Part shown: positions 30,728 through 39,420 of the stretch, piece after piece | How the letters are laid out: every line of letters begins with the position of its first letter | How positions within the stretch are numbered: the first letter of the stretch is position 1 | Origin: Duganella sp. CF517 | Lineage (GTDB): Bacteria > Pseudomonadota > Gammaproteobacteria > Burkholderiales > Burkholderiaceae_D | NCBI RefSeq assembly: GCF_900110275.1 | Contig: NZ_FODC01000003.1 | Coordinates: 930,001-994,000 of the forward strand | DNA: 64,000 nt | Direction of reading: 5' to 3' | Translations under genes and position numbers: made by a program | Notes under the pieces: model-generated | Told to the model about the DNA's origin: nothing | The model's input: only the letters and a program-made list of their open reading frames with translations | Database searches by the model: none

Positions 30728-32869
30728 CTACTCGACCGTGATCCCGAGGTCGCGCCCTTTGACCGCCGCGTTGCCGGCGTAGTCCTCGGCCGTGATGCGC
30801 AGCGTGTACTTGCCCGGCTCGAGCGCGCCGACCTTCCACGCCCCCGGCGTCAGCTTGCCGTGCATGAGCGAATTGTTGATCGCGTAAGCGAACCGTGTCT
30901 CCGCATTGCCGTGCACCGTGATGCCGCTGCCCGCCATATACGCCAGCTTGACGGCCTCCCGGTTGCGCGGAATCCGGTCGTACAACTGCGTGATCACCGG
31001 CTGCTCCATGCCGGGCATGACCTCCCCTTGCGCATCCAGCAATTGATACCCCAGCTTGAACAGCCCCAACCGCCGGCGCGCCTGCACCCCGTTCATCTGA
31101 TCGAACGCATCGACGACGATCTGCACCTCGCCCAGGCTGCGCCGCACCAGCAAGCGCCCGCCAGCCATCTCCTTGAGCTGCTTGCCGCCCGCGTCGCTCA
31201 GCGTGACGCTCTGGATCTTCGGCGCGATGGTATCCTCCAGATCGATAAACGGCAAACTGAGCGGATTGAGCGCGTCGCCGTTCGGCATGTAGTCGAGATG
31301 CACATGCGCCATGCGGTTGACGGTGCCCAGCGTCTCGCCGACGACGAAGCGCGTGCCCCGCTTGACCCGCACCGCGTCCGGCGCCCCCTGGTCGTCCTTC
31401 ACCACCTGGAAGCGTGCATCGATCACCTTGTCGCGCCCGTCGCGCCCCACACGCATGTGGATGTACTGCATGCCATTGAAGGCGATCCCCTCGGACAGCT
31501 CGCCATAGCCCCACGTCGCGCGCGGGTCGGCGACCTTGCCGGCCGTGACCGCCAATACCGGGGCGCCGATGGGCGCCCGCACATCCAGTCCGGAGTGGAA
31601 ATGGTGGCGGCTCTCGCCATTGAAATCGCCGCGCACCTCGCCCATCAAGCCGACCACCTCGTGCCGTTTGTCCTGCGGCTTGACCGGCCACAACATGGTC
31701 GCGCCGTGCGCCGGCGCGGCAGGCGTGGACTCGTCCGGCGGCGCCGGCCGGCCGGCCACCGCCGCGCCCACGTGGTGCAGGCGATAGGTGGCGCCGTCGG
31801 TGACGAACAAGGAACCGTCCCTGGCCAGCGCGATGCCGCGCGGCGCATACAGGCGCACGCCGCCATCGGGGCCGTAGCCCGGCTCGGCCACATGGTCGAC
31901 ATCGATCAGCGCCAGCGCCTCGCCGGCCGGCGTGATCTGCGCCAGGCGGCCGTGCGAATTACTGCCGACGTACAGATAGCCGTCGGCGGTCAGCGCCACC
32001 GCCACGGGCGAGCGCAGCAGCGAGGCGCGCTCGCCGTCCACGGCCTCGGCGACGGTGGTGACGACGCCGAGCTTGTCCAGCTTGCGGATCGCGTGGTTGC
32101 CGGTGTCGGCGATATACAAGTCACCGTTGGCGGCCACGGCCAGCCCGGTGGGCAAGTCGAACAAGGCCTGCGCCGCCGGACCGTCGGCCTTGCCGGCGCG
32201 GCCGCCGCCGGCGATGGTGGTGACGTCGCCTTGCGGTGTGATGCGGCGGATACGGTCGTTATAGGTGTCGCTCACGTACACGACGCCACCGTCGTCGACC
32301 GCCACGCCGATCGGACCGTTGAAGCGCGCCGCCGCGCCGCGTCCATCCTTGTCGCCCGCCAGGCCGTCGCCGGCCAGCGTCGACACCTTGCCGTCAGGTG
32401 TGATCTTGCGGATCGCGTTGTTGCCGGTGTCGGCCACGTACAGGTTGCCGGCGCCGTCGATCGCCAGGCCGGACGGCGTGTTGAACGAGGCCGCCTGGCC
32501 GAGCCCCTCCGCGTAGCCCTCGGCCGCGCCGGCGAATGTCGTGCTGACGCCGTCCACACCGATCCTGCGGATGCTGTTGTTGTCGCCGCCATCGGCCACA
32601 TACAAATTGCCGGCCGCGTCGAGCACCACGCCGAACGGATCGGCGAAGCGGGTGCGGCGTGCGCTGCCGTTGCTCATGCCCGGCAAGCCGTCGCCGGCGA
32701 TGGTGGTCACGCGCGCGCGCCACTGGCGCTGCGTGCCCTTGACGGCGGCGGCGGCGACCGCGGCCTGCTCCGCCGACGGCCGCGCCAGCTTATAAGCGAC
32801 GCCACCACCGATGGCCGCGCCACCGAGCGCCAGCGCGGCCACTATGAATTTCAATCGAGTTGGAGACAC
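30728..32869 (-). CDS. NHL-repeat propeller fused to M23 metallopeptidase domain
   Basis: A 713-residue protein. The best start is the GTG at 32869, because it places a membrane anchor at residues 7-27. Longer in-frame starts give no plausible N-terminus. Residues about 50-400 hold NHL beta-propeller repeats (for example GDLYIADTGNHAIRKL, repeated five or six times). A LytM/M23 domain follows (about 415-530) with metal motifs HSGLD and HVHLD, both intact. The last 170 residues are an uncharacterised beta-rich domain. It probably acts on peptidoglycan in the periplasm, with the propeller as a binding platform. Confidence 0.8.
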   Translation of the reverse strand: MSPTRLKFIVAALALGGAAIGGGVAYKLARPSAEQAAVAAAAVKGTQRQWRARVTTIAGDGLPGMSNGSARRTRFADPFGVVLDAAGNLYVADGGDNNSIRRIGVDGVSTTFAGAAEGYAEGLGQAASFNTPSGLAIDGAGNLYVADTGNNAIRKITPDGKVSTLAGDGLAGDKDGRGAAARFNGPIGVAVDDGGVVYVSDTYNDRIRRITPQGDVTTIAGGGRAGKADGPAAQALFDLPTGLAVAANGDLYIADTGNHAIRKLDKLGVVTTVAEAVDGERASLLRSPVAVALTADGYLYVGSNSHGRLAQITPAGEALALIDVDHVAEPGYGPDGGVRLYAPRGIALARDGSLFVTDGATYRLHHVGAAVAGRPAPPDESTPAAPAHGATMLWPVKPQDKRHEVVGLMGEVRGDFNGESRHHFHSGLDVRAPIGAPVLAVTAGKVADPRATWGYGELSEGIAFNGMQYIHMRVGRDGRDKVIDARFQVVKDDQGAPDAVRVKRGTRFVVGETLGTVNRMAHVHLDYMPNGDALNPLSLPFIDLEDTIAPKIQSVTLSDAGGKQLKEMAGGRLLVRRSLGEVQIVVDAFDQMNGVQARRRLGLFKLGYQLLDAQGEVMPGMEQPVITQLYDRIPRNREAVKLAYMAGSGITVHGNAETRFAYAINNSLMHGKLTPGAWKVGALEPGKYTLRITAEDYAGNAAVKGRDLGITVE

Positions 32870-32948
32870 GTTATGCAGCCTGAAGTTGATCTGAAGTTGA
32901 TTTGACGGATGCCATACTATTGCATTCGTACATTTTTTGACAAGCCGC

Positions 32949-33692
32949 TCACTTGCTGCGCAGCCGCTTGAGCGCCAGCGGCAGCAGGTTGAACAGCCGC
33001 ACCAGCGCATGCATCTGCCACGGGAAAACGCAGCGTTCGTCGCGCCGCGCGATGGCGGCGGCGATGCGTTGAACGGCTTCGTCCTCCGACATCAGGAACG
33101 GCTTGCCGCTGGCGTCGCCGCCGTTCAACTCGCGCAGCCGGGCGGTGTCGACGTAGCCCGGCACGACGACCGTCACCGCGATGGCGAACGGCGCCAGCGC
33201 CTTGCGCCAGGCGTCGCCGATGGCGATCGCGGCGCGCTTGCTGGCGCTGTAGACGGAGCCGCCCGGATAGTCCCGCTGCAAGCCGGCGATCGAGGCGACC
33301 GCGACCAGGTGGCCGTGGCCGCGCGCCAGCATCGCCTCGGCGCCCGCGCTAAAGGCGTGATCGAGCCCGCCGACATTGACCCGCAACACTGGCAACGTGG
33401 CGGCCGGATCGCGCGCGATGGCCGCCGCGTCGGTGTACTGGCCGGCGGTGACGATCAACAGGTCGAGGCCGCCGGCCGCGAACTCGGCCACCACCGCTGC
33501 CACGCGGTCGCGGTCGGCGATGTCGCAGGCATGCGCGGTGACGCGGCCATCGCGCAACAGCGGCAGGCCGGCCACCTTGTCCGGATGGCGCCCGCAGACG
33601 GCCACGCGCGCGCCGCGCCCGGCATAGTGCCGCGCCAGCCCCAGGCCGATGCCGCTGGTGCCGCCGATGATCATTACGTGTTGAACGGTCAT
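32949..33692 (-). CDS. Short-chain dehydrogenase/reductase
   Basis: A 247-residue SDR. The ATG at 33692 overlaps the stop of the upstream patatin-like gene by ATGA; the longer open frame lies within that gene and is rejected. The nucleotide-binding motif is GGTSGIGLG, and the catalytic pair is in YSASK (Tyr-x3-Lys) with the preceding Ser in the VAVASIAG strand. It reduces or oxidises a hydroxyl or keto group with NAD(P)H. The operon context next to a ynb-like lipid block suggests a lipid-linked substrate. Confidence 0.85.
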   Translation of the reverse strand: MTVQHVMIIGGTSGIGLGLARHYAGRGARVAVCGRHPDKVAGLPLLRDGRVTAHACDIADRDRVAAVVAEFAAGGLDLLIVTAGQYTDAAAIARDPAATLPVLRVNVGGLDHAFSAGAEAMLARGHGHLVAVASIAGLQRDYPGGSVYSASKRAAIAIGDAWRKALAPFAIAVTVVVPGYVDTARLRELNGGDASGKPFLMSEDEAVQRIAAAIARRDERCVFPWQMHALVRLFNLLPLALKRLRSK

Positions 33693-34828
33693 CGCGCCGC
33701 CTCGTTCAGCCGGCTGCCGTTGCGCATCGGCGCACGGCGTCCCTGCGCCGCCAGCGCGTACGCCTCCCGCGCGCGCTGGTAGCCGTAGTCCCACAACGCG
33801 CTGGCGTCGGCCACGTAACGGTCGTAGCTGACCGGGGCGACCAGCCTGACCCGGTTGGCGCGCCAGTCCACGCGCTTGCGCACGCCGCGTCCTTGCATGA
33901 CGCGCCGCACGTCGGACGTGTCGACCCACACATCGACCGGCTGCGCGTGCACGTGGCGCAGCCGCCGGTTGCCGTCGACACCGAAGACGTTTCGCAGGGC
34001 GGGAGCGGCCAGCGACTCGTCGTAGGCTTCCTTCATCTCCATGGTGACGTGGCGCGCCAGACCGCGCGCCAGCTCGACCGGGAACAGGTCGATCACGCCG
34101 CCGGTATAGTCGGCGCCGCGCGCCCTCTGGCAGCGGAAGTACACCATGTCGGCGATGGAGATGCGGGCGGCGTCGGCCACCGGCATGGCGGTATCGACCA
34201 GCAAATCCGGCGCGACGGCGTCGGTCCAGCCGTCCGCGCCCATCGCCGAGGGCAAGCCATCGGCGAGCGCGGCGGCGCGTCCGTCGCCAAACAGCACGAC
34301 GTTGTAGATCGCCCGCCCGTCCCGGGCCGTTCCCGCCTCGTGCGGGCCGAACAACAGCTTGCCGCCGATGATGGCCAGCGCCGGACCGTTTGCGTTTGCG
34401 TTTGCGTTCGCGTTTGCGTTCGCGTTTGCGCCGCCCGCCGGCGGCAGCGGCAAGGCCGGCAGATCGAACAGGTAGTCATTGAACAGGTCCGGCAGCCGCC
34501 CGGCGCGACCGGCCTTGAGGCGCCGCCGCGCCACATCGAGCAGCGCGCGGGCCGGCGTGGCCCGGTCGCTGGAGCGCATCTCGCCAAGGAATTCATACAT
34601 CGGCCGCGACAGCAGCCACGCCTTGCGCGCGGCCGTGTCGGGCAAGCCGGCGATGATGGCGCCGGCGACCGCGCCGCCACAGGTGGCGAGCAGCAAGTCC
34701 GGCTCCCGGCCGGCATCGATGGCCGCCGCGTGCATGCCCAGGTAGTAGCCGAAGCGGAAACCGCCGCCGGCCAGCACCATGCAGCGTTCGTATTTTGGGT
34801 ATAGCTCAGCTCGCGTCATGCGTGACAT
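33689..34828 (-). CDS. Patatin-like protein with substituted catalytic dyad
   Basis: About 379 residues from the ATG at 34828; the next ATG at 34819 is equally possible. The patatin oxyanion motif GGGFRFGYYLG is present, but the nucleophile elbow reads ATCGG, with Cys (about residue 50) in place of Ser. The second dyad motif reads TGGVIDLFP, with Thr where Asp is expected. An Asn-Ala repeat from seven hexamers (34388-34429) sits in a loop. It may have lost lipase activity or use a thiol. It is coupled to the SDR gene and divergent from the ynbD-like gene with about 40 bases between. Confidence 0.65.
   Translation of the reverse strand: MSRMTRAELYPKYERCMVLAGGGFRFGYYLGMHAAAIDAGREPDLLLATCGGAVAGAIIAGLPDTAARKAWLLSRPMYEFLGEMRSSDRATPARALLDVARRRLKAGRAGRLPDLFNDYLFDLPALPLPPAGGANANANANANANANGPALAIIGGKLLFGPHEAGTARDGRAIYNVVLFGDGRAAALADGLPSAMGADGWTDAVAPDLLVDTAMPVADAARISIADMVYFRCQRARGADYTGGVIDLFPVELARGLARHVTMEMKEAYDESLAAPALRNVFGVDGNRRLRHVHAQPVDVWVDTSDVRRVMQGRGVRKRVDWRANRVRLVAPVSYDRYVADASALWDYGYQRAREAYALAAQGRRAPMRNGSRLNEAAR
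34388..34429 (-). repeat. GTTTGC hexamer array inside the patatin-like gene
   Basis: Seven tandem hexamers (GTTTGC, two as GTTCGC) on the + strand encode alternating Asn-Ala. Slippage changes the length but not the frame, so this is not a phase switch. Confidence 0.85.
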
Positions 34829-34868
34829 AATGCACAATTACATAGTTATTAACAAGGACGCTTTTGCA

Positions 34869-36131
34869 ATGTATCGCCCGTCAGCCCCCGGCACGTGCGC
34901 GCGCGGTCCGCTGGCCGCCGCCGGCGCGGCCGACCGCGGCGGCGTGGCGGCCGGCGGGCGCTGGCTGTCGCTGGCGTTGAACGCGGCGCTGTTCGGCGCC
35001 TGCTATCCGGCCACCAATTACCTCGGCCAGCTCGAACAGCAACAGGGCGGCCTCGGCGGCGTGGCGATGGCGTGGGAAGCGTCCCTGCCGTTCATGCCGT
35101 GGATGGTGGTGCCGTACATGACCTCGGGCCTGCTGTTCGCGCTCAGCTTCCTGCTGGTGCGGGGACGCGGCGAACTATCGGCCTTGAGCCGGCGCGTGGC
35201 CTTCGCCACCCTCGTCGCCTGCCTGCTCTTCGCCGCCTTTCCGCTGCGCTTCGAGCTGGTCCGCCCGCCCGTCGACGCCGCCCTGCCCGCGTGGCTGTTC
35301 GCCCAACTGTCGCTCGTGGACCGGCCGTACAACCAGCTGCCGTCGCTGCACGTGGCCTACTGCGTCATATTCTGGCCGGCACTGCGCACCGTCGCGCGCG
35401 CGCCCTGTCAGCGCGCGGCGCTGGCCGGCTGGCTGCTGCTGGTGGCCGTCAGCACCGTGTTCACCTATCAACACCATGTGCTCGACGTGGCCGGCGGCGC
35501 GCTGCTCGGCGTGCTGGCGATCCGCTTGCTGCCGACGCCTCGCGCCGGCGCCGAATCGCGCAAACCCGTCGGCTTGGTCTACGCCATGCTGGCCGCGCTG
35601 TCGCTGCTGGCCTGGCTCGCGCTCGGCGGCCCGTGGTGGCTGTATCTGTGCGCCAGCCTGCTGCTGGTGGCGCGCGCCTATCACACCCGCTCGGCCGGCT
35701 TCCTGCGCAAGCGCCACGGCAGCTACCCGCTATGGATCTGGCTGCTGTACGTGCCCTATCTGGCCGGCTACCTGCTGACCTGGCAGCTGGTGCGGCTGCG
35801 CGAACGCCACCGCCCGCCGTTCGCCGACCATGGCGGCGGGCTGTGGGTGGGGCGCCGCCTGAGCAACGCGGAGGCGGCGCGCTTGCCGGCGGACTGCGTC
35901 GTCATCGACCTTGCCAACGAGCTGAGCGAAACCCCGGCGCTGCGCCGGCACATCTACCACCACTTCCCGCTGCTGGACCTGGAAACGCCGACGCTGCAAT
36001 CGGCGCGGCACATCGTCGAGGCCATCGCCATCCACGCCGGCCAGGGCCGCCCCATCTATATGCACTGCGCCATGGGCTACCGGCGCAGCCGCGAAATCGC
36101 CCAACTTTATCAGGAGCACAGCCAGCAATGA
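34869..36131 (+). CDS. ynbD: PAP2 phosphatase fused to dual-specificity phosphatase (YnbD-like)
   Basis: A 420-residue membrane protein. The ATG at 34869 follows AAGGA; open frame upstream overlaps the divergent gene. The N-terminal part is a multi-helix PAP2 domain with PSLHVAY and HHVLDVAGG (acid phosphatase motifs). The C-terminal 130 residues form a dual-specificity phosphatase with HCAMGYRRSR (Cys-x5-Arg). This unusual fusion matches E. coli YnbD. It may dephosphorylate a lipid phosphate such as phosphatidylglycerol-phosphate-type intermediates. The stop overlaps the next gene by ATGA. Confidence 0.82.
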   Translation: MYRPSAPGTCARGPLAAAGAADRGGVAAGGRWLSLALNAALFGACYPATNYLGQLEQQQGGLGGVAMAWEASLPFMPWMVVPYMTSGLLFALSFLLVRGRGELSALSRRVAFATLVACLLFAAFPLRFELVRPPVDAALPAWLFAQLSLVDRPYNQLPSLHVAYCVIFWPALRTVARAPCQRAALAGWLLLVAVSTVFTYQHHVLDVAGGALLGVLAIRLLPTPRAGAESRKPVGLVYAMLAALSLLAWLALGGPWWLYLCASLLLVARAYHTRSAGFLRKRHGSYPLWIWLLYVPYLAGYLLTWQLVRLRERHRPPFADHGGGLWVGRRLSNAEAARLPADCVVIDLANELSETPALRRHIYHHFPLLDLETPTLQSARHIVEAIAIHAGQGRPIYMHCAMGYRRSREIAQLYQEHSQQ

Positions 36132-36745
36132 GTTTTTCGATCTACCAGTTGAAGCCACAATTCCAGCGCCTGCTGCAACCGCTGATGCGCGCGCTGGTGC
36201 GCTGGCGCGTCTCGCCCAACCAGATCACGTTGGCGACGATGCTGTTGTCGCTCGCCTACGGCGCGGCGCTGGCCTGGCAGCCGCATCGCGCCGGGCTGTG
36301 GCTGGGCCTGCCCGCCTTCCTGCTGCTGCGCATGGCGCTCAACGCCATCGACGGCATGCTGGCCAACGCCACCGGGCAAAAGACCCGCCTCGGCACCTTG
36401 CTCAACGAACTATGCGACCAGGTGTCCGATGTCGCGCTGTACCTGCCGTTCATGCTGGCGGCCGGCGTGGCGCCGGCGCTGGTGCTGCTGGCCGTGATCG
36501 GCGGCTTGCTGGCCGAGTTCGCAGGCGTCGTCGCGCTCGCGGTCGGCGCCACGCGCCGCTTCGACGGCCCGATGGGCAAGAGCGACCGCGCCTTCTGGTT
36601 CGGCCTGCTCGGGCTGTTGATCGGACTCGACAGCGCCGCGCCGCTGCTGCACGCGGTGCCGTCGCTGGTGGCGGTGCTGTCGGTGTGGACGGTGGTCAAC
36701 CGGCTGAAACAGGCGCTGCGGGCTTGCGCGCCAGCGACACCGTAA
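36128..36745 (+). CDS. ynbA: CDP-alcohol phosphatidyltransferase (YnbA-like)
   Basis: A 205-residue enzyme with about six membrane helices. The CDP-alcohol motif is recognisable as NAIDGMLAN...GTLLNELCDQVSD. It would join a CDP-diacylglycerol phosphatidyl group to an alcohol head group. Compared with the general consensus, the first Asp is Asn, the Arg after Ala is Asn, and one mid-motif Asp is Asn. As recalled, E. coli YnbA shares some of these changes but keeps the Arg. The ATG overlaps the ynbD-like stop. The gene's 3' end overlaps the opposite ynbC-like gene by 50 bases. Confidence 0.78.
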   Translation: MSFSIYQLKPQFQRLLQPLMRALVRWRVSPNQITLATMLLSLAYGAALAWQPHRAGLWLGLPAFLLLRMALNAIDGMLANATGQKTRLGTLLNELCDQVSDVALYLPFMLAAGVAPALVLLAVIGGLLAEFAGVVALAVGATRRFDGPMGKSDRAFWFGLLGLLIGLDSAAPLLHAVPSLVAVLSVWTVVNRLKQALRACAPATP

Positions 36746-38489
36746 AGATCCCCTCCAGCCCGATGCTGGTGGCCAGCTTGTCGCAACCGGCCGACGCCAC
36801 CAGCCCGTCCATCTCCGCCTGCGGGCGCGGCCGCATCTGCCACGGCGTGCCGCGATGGCTGGTCAACGTCAGCGCGATCATGTCCAGCTGCGGATGCCAG
36901 GGCTGGCCGGTGTAGATCAGATAGCCGCCGTCGCGCAGCACGCTGAACACGCCTTGCAACGAGGCCGACACCGGCGCGTTGTCGCTGAACAGTTCATACA
37001 AGCCGGAAACCACCACGATATCGTATTGCCCCTCGGCGACCCGATAGCTGTCGGGGCTGAAGGCGTCGCGCAGCTGGTACTCGACCTTGGCGTTCATTTG
37101 CAAGTGCTGCGCCAGCGCGCGCGCCTGGTCCAGGTTGTGCTGGGTGAAGTCGCGCAGCGTGACCTCGATGTTCTTGTCCTGGAAGCGCTTCACGCTCTCC
37201 AGCACATAGCGGCCCGAGCCGGCGGCGACGTCGAGGATGCGCAATGGCGCCTCGCCCCGATGGGCGGCGATGCGATCCTCGAGCATGCGCTGCAACTGGC
37301 GCTTGCGCTGACGGATGCCGCGCCAGCCGACCGCATCCAGGTAACCGCGATCCATGATCTTGCCGAAAATAAAGCGGCCGCCCTCCTGGTTGCGGTACAC
37401 GTAGTCGAGCGAGGCGCCGGAATCGAATCCGTGGCGCAGACCGATTTTCATGCCGTCGCTAACCGGCCCCATCATCCCCAGCATGACGCGTTGCAGGCCG
37501 AACCAGGCCTTGGTCAGCGCGCCGCAACTTTGGCCGGCCTTGAGGGCGGCGTAGCGGCGCGCGCTGTCGCTGTCGCGGTCGGCGGTCAGATAGAACGACG
37601 CCGGCGTCGGCGCGCGCGCGAAACAGGCGTCGACGAAGCGGCGGCTTTCTTCCAGCGCCACCGTGGTGTCCTGCTCGTAAAACAGCGCGTGGAAGGCGTC
37701 CGGCAAGCGCACGTAGCGTTTCAGCGGCGAGCTCAGACGCTCGTAGAAGCGTTGCTGCGGGCCCTCCTTGACGACGAAGTCCTTGCCGGCCGCCAGCATC
37801 AGGATCGGCGCATCGATGGCGGCGGCGTCGGCGACGATGCGTTTGGCCGTGTCCGCCAATCCGAGCAGCACGTTGGCCGAGATGGCCTTGGCGATCAGCG
37901 GATCGGCGCCATAGGCGGCCGCCTCCTGCGCCGAATGGGTCAGCATACCGGGCCGGATATAGCTGGTGACGAACAGTTCCGGCTTGAAGCGGCGCGCAAA
38001 GCGCAAGGCCGGCTTGGCCAGCGGCACGTACAGTTTGATCTCGAACGCGGCGGCAGCCATGATGACGCCGCGCACGCGGGGCGCGTAGTCGTGCAACCAG
38101 GTCGCCGCGATCACCGCGCCGACGCTGTTGGCGACCACCAGGATGTTCTCGACGGCGATACCGTGGGTGGCGGCGATGTGGCGGATAAAGGCGTCGAAAT
38201 CGCCGACCAGCGTCTCGAAGCCGGGCGCGTCGCCGCGCTCGCCGGGTGAATAGCCGTGGCCGCGCGCGTCCCAGGCGAACGCCCAGTCCTGCGTGAAACC
38301 GAACTGTTCCACCAGCGGCTGGATGCGGCCGGAGTGCTCGTGGCCGCGATGCAGGAAGACCAGCGCCCGCTTCGGGCCGTCCTGGCGCGGGGATGCCGGG
38401 TGCCAGGTCCGGTAGAACAGCCGCGTGCCGTCATCGCACGCGAAGCCGGATTCGCTTGTATTCCATGCCAATGAGCGTTCAGCTTTCAT
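36696..38489 (-). CDS. ynbC: Alpha/beta hydrolase-methyltransferase fusion (YnbC-like)
   Basis: A 597-residue bifunctional protein. The ATG at 38489 overlaps the ynbB-like stop (ATGA); the longer open frame is rejected. Residues about 15-300 are a monoacylglycerol-lipase-like hydrolase with DARGHGYSPG and elbow ANSVG, where Gly before Ser is usual. Residues about 390-595 are a class I SAM methyltransferase with ILDVAAGSGRY as motif I. This rare fusion matches E. coli YnbC. It may trim and methylate a lipid or lipid head group. It converges with the ynbA-like gene. Confidence 0.8.
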   Translation of the reverse strand: MKAERSLAWNTSESGFACDDGTRLFYRTWHPASPRQDGPKRALVFLHRGHEHSGRIQPLVEQFGFTQDWAFAWDARGHGYSPGERGDAPGFETLVGDFDAFIRHIAATHGIAVENILVVANSVGAVIAATWLHDYAPRVRGVIMAAAAFEIKLYVPLAKPALRFARRFKPELFVTSYIRPGMLTHSAQEAAAYGADPLIAKAISANVLLGLADTAKRIVADAAAIDAPILMLAAGKDFVVKEGPQQRFYERLSSPLKRYVRLPDAFHALFYEQDTTVALEESRRFVDACFARAPTPASFYLTADRDSDSARRYAALKAGQSCGALTKAWFGLQRVMLGMMGPVSDGMKIGLRHGFDSGASLDYVYRNQEGGRFIFGKIMDRGYLDAVGWRGIRQRKRQLQRMLEDRIAAHRGEAPLRILDVAAGSGRYVLESVKRFQDKNIEVTLRDFTQHNLDQARALAQHLQMNAKVEYQLRDAFSPDSYRVAEGQYDIVVVSGLYELFSDNAPVSASLQGVFSVLRDGGYLIYTGQPWHPQLDMIALTLTSHRGTPWQMRPRPQAEMDGLVASAGCDKLATSIGLEGIFTVSLARKPAAPVSAG

Positions 38490-39385
38490 GGGGTGCTTTC
38501 GTAAAGGTGGGTGATCAGGAAATACAGCAGGGGCGCGGTGACCACCAGGCTGTCGACGCGGTCGAGGATGCCGCCGTGTCCCGGGATGAGCTGCGAAAAA
38601 TCCTTGACGCCGTAGGCGCGCTTGGCGGCCGAGAACATCATGTCCCCGCAAAATCCGCCGACCGACAGCAGCACGGCGTACAGCGCCAGATCGCGCGCGC
38701 CGGCCAGATGCAGATGGCGTCCCAGCAGCAGCGACAGCGCCAGCGTGACGGCGACGCCGCCCGCCAGTCCCTGCCACGTCTTGTTCGGGCTGATGCCGGG
38801 GGCGATGCGGTGGCGCCCGAACACGGTCCCGCTGATGAATTGGGCGACGTCGTTGAGCGCGGTCAGCGCGTACAGGTAGAACAGCCACGCCAGCCGCTGG
38901 TGCGCGTCGAGCGGCAAGCTGTCGTAGCGGATCAGGAAGCCGCAGCTGTAGCACAGCGTCAGCCACAGCAGCCAGGCCAGCATCGCCGGCGCGCGCTGGC
39001 GCGCATACAGCAGCAACTGCAGCGCCAGCACCGCCGGCATGATCAGGTCGAACGCGGGCGGCAGCAGATAGGTCGAAATGACCACGGCGGCCAGCGCGAT
39101 GGCCGCCAGCGACGCGAAACGCGGCCCGCCGAACGGCGTGAGCTCGCGCAAGGCCAGCACGCCGATGGCCAGCACCAGCAGCACCGTGCCGGCCGGATGC
39201 AGCAGCAGGCTGGCGGTCAGCACCGGAAAGATGAACCACCAGGAATTGACTTGCAGCCGCAACTGACTGTGCGGCCTGGCGCGCAAGGTCCAGCCGACAC
39301 TGAGCGACGCCATGCCAAGCAGCAGATAAAGCATCGCCAGCGAAGTCACGATCTCCGTGCCGAGCGAAGCCACAATAAATTGCAT
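38486..39385 (-). CDS. ynbB: CDP-diacylglycerol synthase-like protein (YnbB-like)
   Basis: A 299-residue, about eight-helix membrane enzyme of the CdsA family. It turns phosphatidic acid and CTP into CDP-diacylglycerol. The family signature is complete near the C-terminus: SAAKRAYGVKDFSQLIPGHGG followed by LDRVDS. The ATG has GAGG six bases upstream. A housekeeping cdsA is expected elsewhere, so this copy is probably specialised, supplying the adjacent phosphatidyltransferase. It is first of a two-gene operon with the ynbC-like gene. Confidence 0.87.
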   Translation of the reverse strand: MQFIVASLGTEIVTSLAMLYLLLGMASLSVGWTLRARPHSQLRLQVNSWWFIFPVLTASLLLHPAGTVLLVLAIGVLALRELTPFGGPRFASLAAIALAAVVISTYLLPPAFDLIMPAVLALQLLLYARQRAPAMLAWLLWLTLCYSCGFLIRYDSLPLDAHQRLAWLFYLYALTALNDVAQFISGTVFGRHRIAPGISPNKTWQGLAGGVAVTLALSLLLGRHLHLAGARDLALYAVLLSVGGFCGDMMFSAAKRAYGVKDFSQLIPGHGGILDRVDSLVVTAPLLYFLITHLYESTP

Positions 39386-39420
39386 AAAAACCTCAATTAA
39401 TGAGTTTGCAATTATATGCC

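Noticed and set aside
34388..34429. Phase-variation switch by hexamer slippage
   Set aside because: Unit length is a multiple of three, so the frame is never lost.
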